Source: Orobanche coerulescens (lineage: Eukaryota; Streptophyta; Magnoliopsida; Lamiales; Orobanchaceae). Taken from it: 64,000 nucleotides of DNA. The stretch is taken from positions 81,588,092 to 81,652,091 of the forward strand of contig CM065818.1 in NCBI GenBank assembly GCA_033398695.1. The letters run 5' to 3'. Of the stretch, positions 1-9,416 are shown piece by piece. The notes below the pieces were generated by a model. That model was not told where the DNA came from. It was given only the letters and a program-made list of their open reading frames with translations, and searched no databases. The position numbers and the translations under genes are program-made. Each line of letters opens with the position of its first letter. Within the stretch, counting starts at the first letter, position 1.

Positions 1-170
1 AGTGTCCTATTTTGAAAGCCCGAAAAAAACGTGTCCTACTTTTGCAACACGTAATAATATAGTGTCCTGAAAAAATAATTTTCCCGGTAATCGTGCAGTT
101 CTATCGATTTATTATATTTTATTTTTTTTGTCCAAACTGTCCTTATTTGTCTGTGTGAAAAATATGCAAG
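1..170 (+). other. Intron upstream of the MYG1-like last exon (partial)
   Basis: This AT-rich stretch ends in TATGCAAG, the likely 3' splice site. Upstream of it the exon's reading frame meets a stop (TGA at 156-158), so the coding sequence must be joined here by splicing. The phrase AGTGTCCT recurs near positions 1 and 60. The intron continues off the left edge. Confidence 0.55.
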
Positions 171-395
171 GATGATCGAAACAAAAGTTGGCGAGTCCAG
201 GCAGTGGCGGTAGCTCCTGATAGATTTGAGAGCCGAAAAGCGCTTCCTGCTCAGTGGCGTGGTCTGAGAGATGATGAGTTGTCTAAGGAGTCGGGAATTC
301 CTGATGGCGTCTTTGTCCATATGAGCGGATTCATTGGTGGAAATAAAACATTTGAGGGTGCACTTGCAATGGCAAAAGCTGGTTTGAGGCTCTGA
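171..395 (+). CDS. MYG1: Last exon of a MYG1-family (UPF0160) protein, partial
   Basis: From about 171 the frame reads DDRNKSWRVQAVAVAPD, then FESRKALPAQWRGLRDDEL and VFVHMSGFIGGNKTFEGALA, ending at TGA 393-395. From memory this matches the conserved C-terminus of plant MYG1/UPF0160 proteins, a DHH-related metal-dependent hydrolase family. The human member is a 3'-5' exonuclease acting in nucleus and mitochondria; the plant function is less certain. Only about 74 residues are present. The catalytic N-terminal part lies off the left edge. The exon start is inferred from the AG acceptor at 169-170 and the in-frame stop at 156-158. There is no frameshift or stop inside, so it may be the end of a live gene. 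It is the only cellular coding sequence recognised in the window and marks the border between genic DNA and nested repeats. Confidence 0.82.
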   Translation, partial: DDRNKSWRVQAVAVAPDRFESRKALPAQWRGLRDDELSKESGIPDGVFVHMSGFIGGNKTFEGALAMAKAGLRL

Positions 396-589
396 CCACA
401 CAAGAAGCAACGACAGAGTTGATTGACATTATACGCTCTCATGTTTTTTCATTGAAGTTCTTAAGCTACCAGGTTGCTCTATTTAATATTACCCTTTTCC
501 TATTGCAGGTTCAAACCCTACATAGCCTCTTCTTTTTTGGCAAGAAATGATCAATTTGTTCTCTATTTGACAAACAATTTTTTTTTTGA
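396..589 (+). other. 3' flank of the MYG1-like gene; first copy of a duplicated segment
   Basis: This is non-coding. A stretch from about 470 (ACCAGGTTGCTC, then GGTTCAAACCCTACATAGCC, then AAGAAATGATCAA and TTTGACAAACAA) recurs diverged at about 2020-2150. A phrase similar to CATCTGGGCATC is found at both 930 and 2172. A true 3' UTR probably lies within the first 100 bases. No clear polyadenylation signal was identified. Confidence 0.45.
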
Positions 590-930
590 TAACTAGGTGA
601 TCCCAGCTTAGCCGGACTAATCCTAGTCCCTCAATGAACCCACTCCTAACCCATTGAGAGAAGTAAATCGCGAGTCGCTCGAGCAATTGCAGGGTTCCCA
701 ACGCTTCATGCAGACCTTCGCGCAGAAGCGCTTAAGCGATGCGCCGGGTTCCTAAGCCTGATTAAGGAGAAATGCTGATTGGTCAAGACTCCGGGTTCCC
801 AGCAAGGAAATACTCCCACACTGCCGCTTGACGCGAGATTAAACATTGATTAGCGGTTGTTTGAGCTATCCCCGGGGAGCTAGAGGATCATAAAGAGAAA
901 AACTTCCTCTTTCACCTCCTTGTATGATTC
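590..930 (-). repeat. Dispersed retroposon-like fragment, copy 1
   Basis: An oligo(T) run (about 580-589) is followed by GATAACTAGGTGATCCCAGC, AAATCGCGAG, GCGCCGGGTTCCTAAGCC and CACTGCCGCTTGA. The same order of phrases, diverged, follows an oligo(T) run at 4005-4320. Read on the minus strand, both copies end in oligo(A), as a non-LTR retroposon would. It interrupts the duplicated flank: the counterpart at 2150-2170 lacks it. No coding capacity or clear Pol III boxes were found, so the class is uncertain. Confidence 0.45.
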
Positions 931-980
931 CATCTGGGCATCACGTTACGTATTTTAGCCTTTCCTCGAATGTGTGTGTT

Positions 981-996
981 GGGGGGGGGGGGGGGG
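981..996. repeat. G16 homopolymer
   Basis: Sixteen consecutive G bases follow TGTGTGTGTT. Such a run is prone to slippage and can fold as a G-quadruplex. Its exact length in an assembly is unreliable. Confidence 0.9.
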
Positions 997-1089
997 TTAT
1001 CGTATCACTATATGAGAGATATGACGGTGATATAATTCAATTAAAATCATTAAATTATCAGATTATTTGTTAGGAAAGAAATGTGTTGT

Positions 1090-1380
1090 TTCTCAAAATT
1101 ATATTGACGGCCGATGGGCTTGCCGTGAAAAAAAGGAAAAAAAAAATTAAGGGGAAAGTGAACCCGCAGGCGTGGCCTTAAAAAAAAAGGTCGGGCGCCG
1201 GTGGGAAGTAAGCTGGCGATATTGCGTTTAAAAAAAAAATTATATGTCCGTCGGAGGTTCGCTTGCTTGGACCGTCGGAAAGCAGGTCGATGAGCCCGGT
1301 GAAAAAAAAAGACTGGCCGGCGGCTGGAGATTTGTCTGCGGACTTGTCGGAAAAACTGGTCGGCCGGGGGTTCATCGAAG
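1090..1380. repeat. GC-rich minisatellite block 1
   Basis: Irregular copies of a roughly 45-65 base unit run as GCCGGY..GGTCCGTCGGAAAGCAGGTCGG..GGCGTTAAAAAAA. Each copy ends in an A-run of about 7-10. The block ends with GGTCGGCCGGGGGTTC before the AT-rich closing block. Confidence 0.75.
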
Positions 1381-1559
1381 ATCCTCTTTTGTTTTTGAAT
1401 ATTTGTTACCCTTTTGATTTACTTTAATGTTTTAAGTGTGTTTTTTAAAATTTATTGTTGAATATTTGATATTATTATTATTATTATTAAATTCAAGACA
1501 AATAAGTGAAGGGCCGAGGAGGGGTTTAATGGTCTTTTCCAATGCACACTACGGCGACC

Positions 1560-1960
1560 AAGTTGTCTCGCCGCCGGTGGTGGCACACTGAGGCGTTAAA
1601 AAAAGGAATGGCGATTGTCTAAGGTCCGTCGGAAAGCAGGTCGGTGGTCTGGTCTGGAGTTGAAAAAAAAATATAACCGGCCACTGGAGGTCCGTCTAAA
1701 AATAGGTCGGAGCCTGACATTAAAAAAATGGTGGCGGTCGGAAGTCCGCTTGCCGTCGCCAGCGTGGCGTTAAAAAACAATGTCAACCGGCAGCCGTAGT
1801 GGCTCGTAGAAAAACAAGAAAAAAAGAAAAAAAGAAAAGAAAAAAGAAATAGTTGGCCATCGGTGGCCCGCAGAAAAACAGGTTGGCACTCTGTCGTTAA
1901 AAAAAAATAGTAGGCTACCGGAGTTTCACCGGCCATCGACAGTGGCCTATCCGAAGGCAT
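1560..1960. repeat. GC-rich minisatellite block 2
   Basis: This carries the same unit as block 1 with A-runs after GGCGTT or GACATT. It includes a long A/G run near 1808-1850. It is followed directly by the SINE-like segment and the second copy of the duplicated flank. Confidence 0.7.
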
Positions 1961-1976
1961 ATATTAGTGGATGGAT

Positions 1977-2095
1977 ATCATGGATTTATGGCAAGTCGTT
2001 GAAGCAGGAGCTCCTGTAGCACCAGGTTGCCCTTTTTCTATTGTACGTTCAAACCCTGTGTAGCTCTTCTATTTTTTTTTTTTTTTAACTGAAAT
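1977..2095 (+). repeat. tRNA-like SINE candidate
   Basis: The segment has a possible Pol III A box (TGGCAAGTCGTTGAAGCAGG), a possible B box (CGTTCAAACCC, about 2047) and a terminal T-run (about 2072-2086). This is the arrangement of a plant tRNA-derived SINE head. The related copy near 470-530 keeps the B-box part. Alternatively the boxes are chance matches inside a longer duplicated segment, because similarity continues past the T-run. Confidence 0.35.
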
Positions 2096-2344
2096 GGATT
2101 GAGAAGAAACAAGAAATGATCAACTTGATCTCTCTTTGACAAACAAATATTTTTTTTTTATGTATGAATCCATCTGGGCATCTCGTTTATTTTGGCCTTT
2201 CCATCAATGGAGGGGCGTTTATCATATCGGTATATCAGAGATAATCCGTACCATAATCCTAGGGTGGTGATAAAATTCAATTAAAATAATTAAATTACCA
2301 GATTATTTGTTAGGAAAAAATATATTGTTCTCAAAATTCTACGT

Positions 2345-2965
2345 GTGGCCGACGGGCCTGTTGTAAAAAAAGGTAAAAAAATTAGGGATTGCCGAAAAAT
2401 AGACCCGCAAGGGTGGCCTTAAAAAAATGGAGCGTCGGTGGAAAGCAGGCCGGCGATATGGCGTTTAAAAAAAATTTGGCCGCTTAAAAAATAAATAATA
2501 AATAAAAAAATTGACCCACCGAAAAGAGCCTGACCTTAAAAATAAAAAAAAAATAATCAGCCGCCGGCGATGGCCCATCAAAAAATTGGCCGGCAGTCTG
2601 GCGTTAAAAAAATGGCGGTTGTCGGAGGTCCATCAAAGTTGGCCCGCCAAAAAAGGGGGTAGGCAACCTAGCGTTAAAAAAAAATGGCCGGCTGCCGGCG
2701 GTGGCCACTTGAATGTAGGACGGCAGCCTTGCGTTAAAAACAAAAAAAAAGAAAAAAATTGACCGGCCGCCGGTGGCCCATCGGAAAGCAGGTCGGCAGT
2801 CCGGTGTTTAAAAAAAGAAAATTATCGGCCGACCGCCCACGGTGGCATGTCGGAAAACAGATCGGCGGGCCTGGCGGAAAAAAGATTGGCCGGCTTTCGA
2901 AGGCCCGCCGGTGATCGGCGGTGGTCCTGCCTAAGTTGGTCGGCCGGAGAGATCCCCATAAAAAT
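2345..2965. repeat. GC-rich minisatellite block 3
   Basis: This has the clearest copies of the unit, for example CCGGCCGCCGGTGGCCC followed by ATCGGAAAGCAGGTCGG, with A-runs between copies. It ends with TTGGTCGGCCGGAGAGATCC and the AT-rich closing block. The 83-residue ORF at 2511-2762 is lysine-rich low-complexity translation of this repeat. Confidence 0.75.
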
Positions 2966-3279
2966 TTTTGAAGATTATTTGGCCCTTTAATTTAATTTAA
3001 AGCTTTACGTGTACTTTTTGAAATTTTTTATTGTTATACCTTTGATATTATTATTATTGTTAAATTCAACACAAAGAGAAGAGAGGAGAGAGGAATTATA
3101 CAATGATCTTTTTCGGTGCACACTTACGACGACCAAACCGATATCCTTTATATTATAAACGAGAGATAACCCGTGCCATAATGCCACGGTGGCCGAGAAA
3201 TAATTGAATTAAAATATTTAAATTACAAGATTATTTGTTAGAAAAAAATATATTGGTTAAAATTTATTGATTACTTGCT

Positions 3280-3925
3280 CTGTCGTAAAAAAATAAATTT
3301 AGAACTGCCAAAAACTAGGTCGGCGGGCCTGGCCTTAGAAAAATGGCCGGTCGTCGTCGGTGGCCCACCATAAAGCAGGCCGACGACCTGAGGTTAAAAG
3401 AAAAAAGAAAAAAAATATCTGGCCTCCGCAGGTCCGCGGGAAAGCAAGCAAGCGGGTCTGGCGAAAAAAAATCAGTCGGTCGCTAACGGTGGCCCGCGGC
3501 AAAGCAGGCGGGCGGCCTGGCGAAAAAACTGGCCGGTCGATGGAGGCTCAGCAGCCTGACGTTTGAAAATAAAATAAAAAAAAAATGACCGACCGCCGGA
3601 GGTGCCCTTTGGAAAGTAGGTTGGCCGCCAGAGGTGCCCGTCGAGAAGCAGGCCGACGGACGTGGCAAAAAGAAAAAAAGTAACTTGCTGGCAGACGGAG
3701 GTCCGTCGGAAAGCACGCCCGTGGCCTGACGTTAAAAAAAAAAATAGAAATTGGTTAGCCGCTGGAGGTCCGCCGGCCGCCGTCGGTGCCCGTCGGATAG
3801 CAGGCTGGCGGGCCTGGCAATTTTTTTTTCTGCCGGTTGCCGGAAGTCAGCCAGTGATCGGCAGTAATCCTACCGGAAAAACTGGTCGGTCGGAGGTTCG
3901 TCGGAGATCCTCGTAAAAAAAGTCT
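3280..3925. repeat. GC-rich minisatellite block 4
   Basis: It carries the same unit, including GGTGGCCCGCGGCAAAGCAG and GGTCCGTCGGAAAGCACGCC. It ends with ACTGGTCGGTCGGAGGTTCG and GGAGATCCTCGTAAAAAAAG, then is cut by the retroposon-like fragment at about 4005. Confidence 0.75.
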
Positions 3926-4004
3926 TTTCTTAACCATTGTTCCGGGGTTGGTGGGCGAATCTTTGGAATAGGAGAGAGCAGGCGGAGAGAGCTTACGTTC
4001 TTTT

Positions 4005-4320
4005 TTTTTTTTTGATATCGAGGTTCCAAGCTTACACCTGACTAGTACTCGGGATAACAACCCCGGCCCCACAGTACTGCTACCAGTTAAATCGCGAGAT
4101 GTGTATCTGACTCCTAGGTTCTTAAATATCCTCAACTACCGCGCACAAGGAGTCGTCCCCCAAGTGATTGCTCCATGCTGGACCCCCTCAAATCCAACCG
4201 CAGGGTCTCACCGAGATTTGGCCTCCCACATTGCCGCTTGAAGCCCTCAATATTTAATTATTCCACCAGCATACTCCGGAGGGCTAGGACCTAACCCTTG
4301 GTCAAAGACTAAGGGATCAT
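4005..4320 (-). repeat. Dispersed retroposon-like fragment, copy 2
   Basis: A T-run of about 14 is followed by GATATCGAGGTTCCAAGCTT, AAATCGCGAGATG, CCCACATTGCCGCTTGAAGC and a segment ending GGGCTAGGACCTAACCC. It shares order and phrases with 590-930. On the minus strand it ends in oligo(A). It lies inside the tandem-repeat region and so inserted later. No coding sequence is seen. Confidence 0.45.
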
Positions 4321-5150
4321 TGGGTCTTGAAAAATTCAATTTCAATGTGTTGCCACTAGGAATTGAGGTGGTCAACTGCGCCAAGAAAGTTGATTAAAAG
4401 GAATCTCGATTCAATAGCATGAGAAAGCATCTCGTGTTGGTGATTTTAGTGTCACCATTCATTTTGTGTAATTGGAACTAATATGTGAGCTAAGGGGTTT
4501 ATAATTCGTATTCTAATATATGTTCAGGTATGTGCGGAGTGCACACATGTATAAGATCCAATTATAAGCCTTGCATTTACTAATGTCGGGTCCGGCGGCG
4601 CCTAGCGGGGTCCATGGGGCAGAGCTCCTGGGGATTTAGTGATATTTCTGGATTTTAGAGGGAGACTATGGTAAAATTGACTAATTTCGTCAATTTTGTT
4701 AAGCCATCCGTCAACCCTAATTTCGGACCACTAACGGTGCCGCTCTCAAAAACCCTAAAATTCGACCTAATTGTAACCCTAATCAACATGTATGAATAAG
4801 GCTCTCCTCTTGAGTCTTAGGGATAACCCTCTTCTGAGCTCTCTCTCTTTTTGAAAAAACACAGAATTTCTCTTGCAATTTGACTTACGTTTCTGTGCCT
4901 AGATTCGTAAGTGTTCCATTGGATTATCCTAGACTGAATATCTTGAAACCCAGGCATAGGGTAGAAATATCAGTTCGGAAAGTGTTTACACGATCCATTG
5001 GAAAATCCGGATCTCCATAAAAACCCTTATACCCCAACATCTCGCGAGATTTCGAGATGATGGTGAATTCTCGTATGAAAAGAAGTGCTTTATTATAACT
5101 GAATTTGGCAGCAGGAGATTTATCATATAATGAGACTGGAAATCAGAAAT
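4321..5150. other. Unassigned non-coding stretch
   Basis: I see no ORF of note, no LTR end and no repeat unit. It is less AT-rich than the surrounding AT blocks and contains phrases such as TCGGGTCCGGCGGCGCC near 4584 and several AACCCTAA-like phrases (4713, 4752, 4774). It may be insertion sequence inside repeat unit 3, since the AT-rich closing block resumes at about 5155. Confidence 0.4.
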
Positions 5151-5439
5151 TAATTATCCCTTAATTTAATTTAATATTCTAAGTGTATTTCTTAAAATTT
5201 ATTGTTCTTAAAAATTTGATATTATTATACCAAATTAACAAAAAAAGGGAGGAATAGGAGATGGATATAATAGTGTTTTCCGATGGAGACTGCGACCAAA
5301 ATACACCATTGTCCTTTATATTATAGATTAGAATAAACAGTACCATAATGACACGGTGGCGGTGATAATTGAATTAAAATAATTAAGTTACCAGATTACT
5401 GTGTTAGAAAAAATATTGGTTCCCAAAATTCTACCAATG

Positions 5440-5960
5440 GCTGACGGGCCTACCACAAAAAAGGAAAAAAAAAAAATAAGAACTGTCGAAAAGTATGTTG
5501 ATAGGCCCAAAAATGGCCGACTGCTGGAAGACAGGTCAGCGAGTTTGCCATTAAAAGAAAAAAAAATTGGCCGGCCACCGGTGGTCTATCGGTGGCGGCC
5601 CCCGAAAAGCAGGTCGCGTCGTAACATTAAAAAAATAAAAACTTACCACCCGCCGGAGGTGGCAGGCCGGCCGCCTGGCATAAAGAAAACACATTAAAGA
5701 TTTCTGTTTAGAAATACTCTAAATTTTTTTTTTCTAAAACTGGCCTGCCGTCGGAGGTCCGCCGGAAAGCACCCCCATGGCCTGGCGTTAAAAAAAAAAG
5801 GAAAGAAAAAATTACCAATCCTTGGAGGTCTGCTGGCCGCCGGCGGTGGCCCGTCGGAGAGCAGGCCGGCTGGCGAAAAAAAATCTGGCCGGCGATCGGC
5901 AGCGACCCTGTTCGGAATAACTGGTCGGTTGGATCCGTCGGAAATTCCCGTAAAAAATAT
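5440..5960. repeat. GC-rich minisatellite block 5
   Basis: It carries the same unit, for example GTCGGAGGTCCGCCGGAAAG and GGCCTGGCGTTAAAAAAAAA. It ends with ACTGGTCGGTTGG, GGAAATTCCCG and the last AT-rich closing block (5970-6045). Confidence 0.75.
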
Positions 5961-6112
5961 TTTTTTCTTGAGAATTAATTGTCCTTTTAATTTAATTAAA
6001 ATTTATTATTGTTGAACATTTAATGTTGTTATTATATTAAACTCAACATTAAATTCAACAAAAAAGAAGAGAAGGAGAAGGGAGGGATAGAAGGGTCTCT
6101 TCAGGTGTACAC

Positions 6113-7260
6113 TGCAGAAAATATCGTTGTATTACTCGGCTTAAGCGCGGTCATTAGAATCATTCCCAAGATGAATGGATTCGACACAAGGTACATCATG
6201 TGCTTACAGATGAAGTCAAAATAATTGTATAAAACACTAAATAAGAAATGTACCCGGCAAAATAAAAATCGAATACTTGAATAGACAGTAGAAAGTTGAA
6301 AAGGCAATTTACTCAATTAAAATCCTGCAAAGAAAGTGTTAGAAAAATCAAACATTTGCTGATGACGAAATCGAAAGGAAGTCAATATTGAGTTCAGAAG
6401 ATCTATCTACTTAAAGCAAATTCGACATCACCACGGTGTATAGCATCTCCTTCACAGGATAAAACAACACCTCGATGCACTGGTTCGATGATCACCGCAC
6501 CCTCAGCGAACTAGAATAAAATCTGTATACTATCACCGACATGATCGAGAAGGAAAACGAAGAAGGGAATTGAACTGTAGAAGCTTGAAAAACCGTATGC
6601 AGAGAGTAAAAAATCGGAACCCTCTAACTGGGTATTTATAGGTGAAGACGAGAGAGAGAGGTATGTGTTGGAAGAACTTTAAATCGATGAGGATTGGTCT
6701 CTTTGATACTTATCCTAATATGTTAATATATTAGTTCGATACTTACCAATTAACTTGATAGTTATCCAAATATTAATTCGATAATTATCAATCTAATTTG
6801 ATACTTATCTTGATCCGAAAAATACGGATAACTTCGAGACGACGAGACATTTCACACAAATCGCCCTTTGACCCGAGAAGAGCCGGGCTGTCGGCCGGTC
6901 GGACGGCGGCGTGTTTGTGTGTGTGTTTGTCTACGGACGAGGGACGCCCAATCACACATCTACTCATGTCTCACTTGTTGTGAACAAGAGTTTGTGTATA
7001 TCACCTTGTATACGCACAGTTCTTCTTACCTTTTTCCAATGTGGGATAGGATCCCAAACCCATTTCCAAAGAGCCCATTTTGGAATATTATATCTCATTT
7101 ATACCTCATTTATTTTGAGTGTTCTTATATGTTTTGAAAACCTCTTACGAAGTACTGCGTATTCCAACTAAGTCCCGACTTTAACACATAGTCGGGTCTG
7201 CTCAAAATTTTCTCTCAAGTGGGATGCTCAAAACAGCCCATTTTCCTCCTTTTTCCAACA
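6113..7260 (-). mobile_element. 3' LTR of a Ty1/copia element (minus strand)
   Basis: Read on the minus strand it begins TGTTGGAAAAAGGAGGAAAA and ends ACGATATTTTCTGCA, giving the TG..CA ends of an LTR. A minus-strand TATA box lies at 6632-6640, followed by a CT-rich leader. The adjacent internal side holds copia RNase H, RT and gag remains in the same orientation. The left flank TACAC (6108-6112) would be one target-site copy. The partner is lost because the 5' half of the element is missing. The left end is less certain than the right. Confidence 0.6.
6632..6640 (-). promoter_or_regulatory. TATA box of the copia LTR
   Basis: Minus-strand TATAAATAC follows a GAGA-rich stretch and precedes a CT-rich leader. 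The position is typical for the U3/R boundary. Confidence 0.5.
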
Positions 7261-7865
7261 ATATCCAACATGAATGAGATTCATAGTCCAACAACACACG
7301 TCAGACACGGAGTTTGACTTGGTGATAGTTAAAGCGGTTAGGCACTGCATATGATAGGTAGAGTATGCTCTTTGAACCTTCCATCGAAAAGATATATTCT
7401 CCTTACTGGCTAGACAGTATGACTTGGTGTCGTTGAACTGTCTGACCGCTTGTGTAAGTGATCATATATCCCTCACAAATGCCCTCCCTGATTTATTATG
7501 TTCTCATTATTGTGCCCGTTTTGGCCATGGACACCGTCCTGGTTCTGCGAGAGTTTTGAAAGAATTGTGCCTTGCAATTCTCCTTTGGAGTAGCCCCTCT
7601 TCACTCCAACATAAGTGATTCCTTTGAGTGTTTGAGTAAACCATATTTTACTCTACCCGACTATATATTGTCGACTTAAGAATCATTAAAAGCATAAGAA
7701 ACCTCTTCCTACGGATATCACTATTTTCATTCTAGGAATAGGTAGGTGTGGGGTAACCCCCACAGTGATCGTGCCCAATTTTATGAATTGATTGTCTCAT
7801 TGAACTTTGATCTTGGGATCTCCAGTCAGCTTAGGTTGGGTATCCTCCATAAAACCATTAGCTCA
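7261..7865 (-). other. Non-coding 3' internal region of the copia element
   Basis: This lies between the end of the RNase H region and the LTR. No ORF is convincing. A G-rich stretch on the minus strand (GTGGGGGTTACCCC, near 7747-7760) could be a displaced polypurine tract; none abuts the LTR clearly. Confidence 0.4.
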
Positions 7866-8765
7866 TGGCAATAGACCCATTCCTCTTGATGATTTATCAA
7901 CAAGGTCTTTTGATAACCCTTTGGTTAGTGGATCCGCAATGTTATCCATTGACGACACATAGTCAATAGTGATAACTCCTGTTGATAGCAACTGTTTAAT
8001 GGTATTATGTCTCCTCTTTATATGACGAGACTTACCATTATACATTGCGCTCTGTGCCCTGCCAATCGCAGATTAACTATCGCAATGAATACATATTGCG
8101 GTCACAGGCTTTGCCCATTTTGGAATATCTTCTAGAAAATGGTGTAGCCATTCTCCCTCTTCTACACATTTGTCTAAGGCTATAAACCCGAATTCCATCG
8201 TTGACTGGGATGTAAGTGCAAGTTTCAAAGATTTCCATGCCACAGCTGCACCAGATAGTGTGAATATATATTCACTTGTTGACTTGGAGTCTTTTATAGT
8301 TGCATCACTATATCCTTCAAGTACTGCTGGATATTTGGTACAGTGCAGCCCATACTCACGAGTACCCCTTAAATATCTTAGTACCCTTGTGATTGCCTTC
8401 CAGTGATCTTTTCTGGGGTTGCTCATGTATCTAGTTAGTCTACTGAATGAGTAGGCTATGTCTGGTCTTGTATAGCTTATTATGCGAGAGTACTCAAGTT
8501 GAGATACTCCTTCACCCTTATTCTTGGATAGTCTCAATGTCATATTCACCGGGGTTTTGGCTGTGTTAGAGTCATATTTGTTAAATATTTCAAGAATTTT
8601 ATCCACATAATGGGCTTGACTCAGCATGAGACCTTTTGATATTCGTGTGATCTTAATCCCTAAAACACATCTGAGAGTCTCATATCTTTCATGTCAAATC
8701 TAGACCTCAACATGTCCTTAGTAGAACTGATTATTGTTTCATTACTACCAGTAATGAACAAGTCA
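7866..8765 (-). pseudogene. Ty1/copia RT C-terminus and RNase H, broken
   Basis: On the minus strand the sequence starts just after the RT catalytic box (DDLFITGSNETIISSTKDML). It continues through the thumb region ([31 protein letters not shown]) into RNase H ([24 protein letters not shown], then SADPLTKGL-like NIADPLTKGLSKDL) and ends GMGLLP. These are standard copia pol phrases. Lesions: a stop after HCDS in RNase H (about 8070), at least one further stop near 8660, and the usual TMESEF box reads TMEFGF, which removes a catalytic acidic residue. The element cannot make active RNase H. Upstream it is fused directly to gag/protease remains by an internal deletion. Confidence 0.85.
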
Positions 8766-9416
8766 TCACCGTGCCTTCACCCAAGAGAGTTGAAGTTGCA
8801 GAACTTCCCATAAAATGCTTTTCACCGGCATCTGTTTCTTCCAAAGAGGAGAACATTGTCTTGTTGGCGCATATATGCCTAGTTGATCCAGTGTTAACCC
8901 ATCACTCCTTGGTATTTGAGCCAACTAAGTTCACTTCGGAGATCACAACACAGGTCAAGATTTCCCACTTGTTCGGTAATCACATGTGTTGCATTACCAT
9001 CTTTCTTCTTGGGTTTCTTTGGCAGCCTGCAATCAGCCACCTTATAACCCATCTTCTCACAGTTGTAGCACTTCCCAAGGAATTTCTCTTTTTAGTAATT
9101 CCTCCTTTAGGTTCCAACTTGGTTCCCTTTCCATTGTTGCCTTTCTTGGATGTCTGTCCAGTTTCCACAACATTGGCCTTTGCCACATCAGCATTTAACT
9201 TCTTCTTTGATGCTATGTTGTCTTCCTCAATACGAAGTCTAACGATCAGATTTATTCTTGAGATAATTTTTGAAGTCTTTCCAAGTTGAGGGCAAGTTTT
9301 CTATCACATCAGCCACTTGGAAGGATTTGCTAATGATCATTCCTTACGCATGGATTTTATGAACGATCACTTGTAGATCTTGCAACAGACTGATCATAGT
9401 CATTGGAATCCATCAT
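8766..9416 (-). pseudogene. Ty1/copia gag C-terminus and start of protease, broken
   Basis: Minus-strand frames give a UBN2-type gag phrase (VADVIENLPSTWKDFKNYL), basic linkers and a zinc knuckle CYNCEKMGYKVADC. In the knuckle the expected histidine is tyrosine. It then gives a copia protease-like phrase (HFMGSSATSTLLGEG) that breaks off at about 8770. Stops and frameshifts are frequent. Integrase and most of RT are absent, so this element was deleted internally after insertion. Its 5' end is cut by the SIRE-type LTR starting at 9417. Confidence 0.7.

Larger units (their letters stand above)
1010..6100. repeat. Composite tandem-repeat region: four diverged AT-rich/GC-rich units
   Basis: Four diverged higher-order units are visible. 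Each opens with an AT-rich block containing a version of AAATTACCAGATTATTTGTTAG (near 1050, 2293, 3220 and 5389). Each continues into GC-rich minisatellite DNA rich in GCCGG, GTCGGAAAGCAGG and GGCGTTAAAAAAA. Each closes with an AT-rich block containing TTTAATTTAA, TTATTGTTGAATATTTGATATT and (ATT)n (near 1420-1490, 2985-3055, 5160-5230 and 5985-6045). After the close comes a purine-rich stretch and a phrase like GGTGCACACT..GCGACCAAA (1535, 3115, 5285, 6105). Predicted ORFs here are low-complexity products of the repeats and are not genes. Confidence 0.8.

Noticed and set aside
2511..3916. Lysine/arginine-rich ORFs in 2511-2762, 3360-3566 and 3662-3916 as possible small basic proteins
   Set aside because: They are translations of the GC-rich minisatellite and its A-runs; frames do not persist from unit to unit and no start context stands out.
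4580..4660. GTCCGGCGGCGCC region as a possible gene fragment
   Set aside because: The only frame is about 18 residues before a stop, with no recognisable protein.
8771..9289. A 172-residue plus-strand ORF
   Set aside because: It is the antisense shadow of copia gag on the minus strand, whose knuckle and gag phrases are recognisable.
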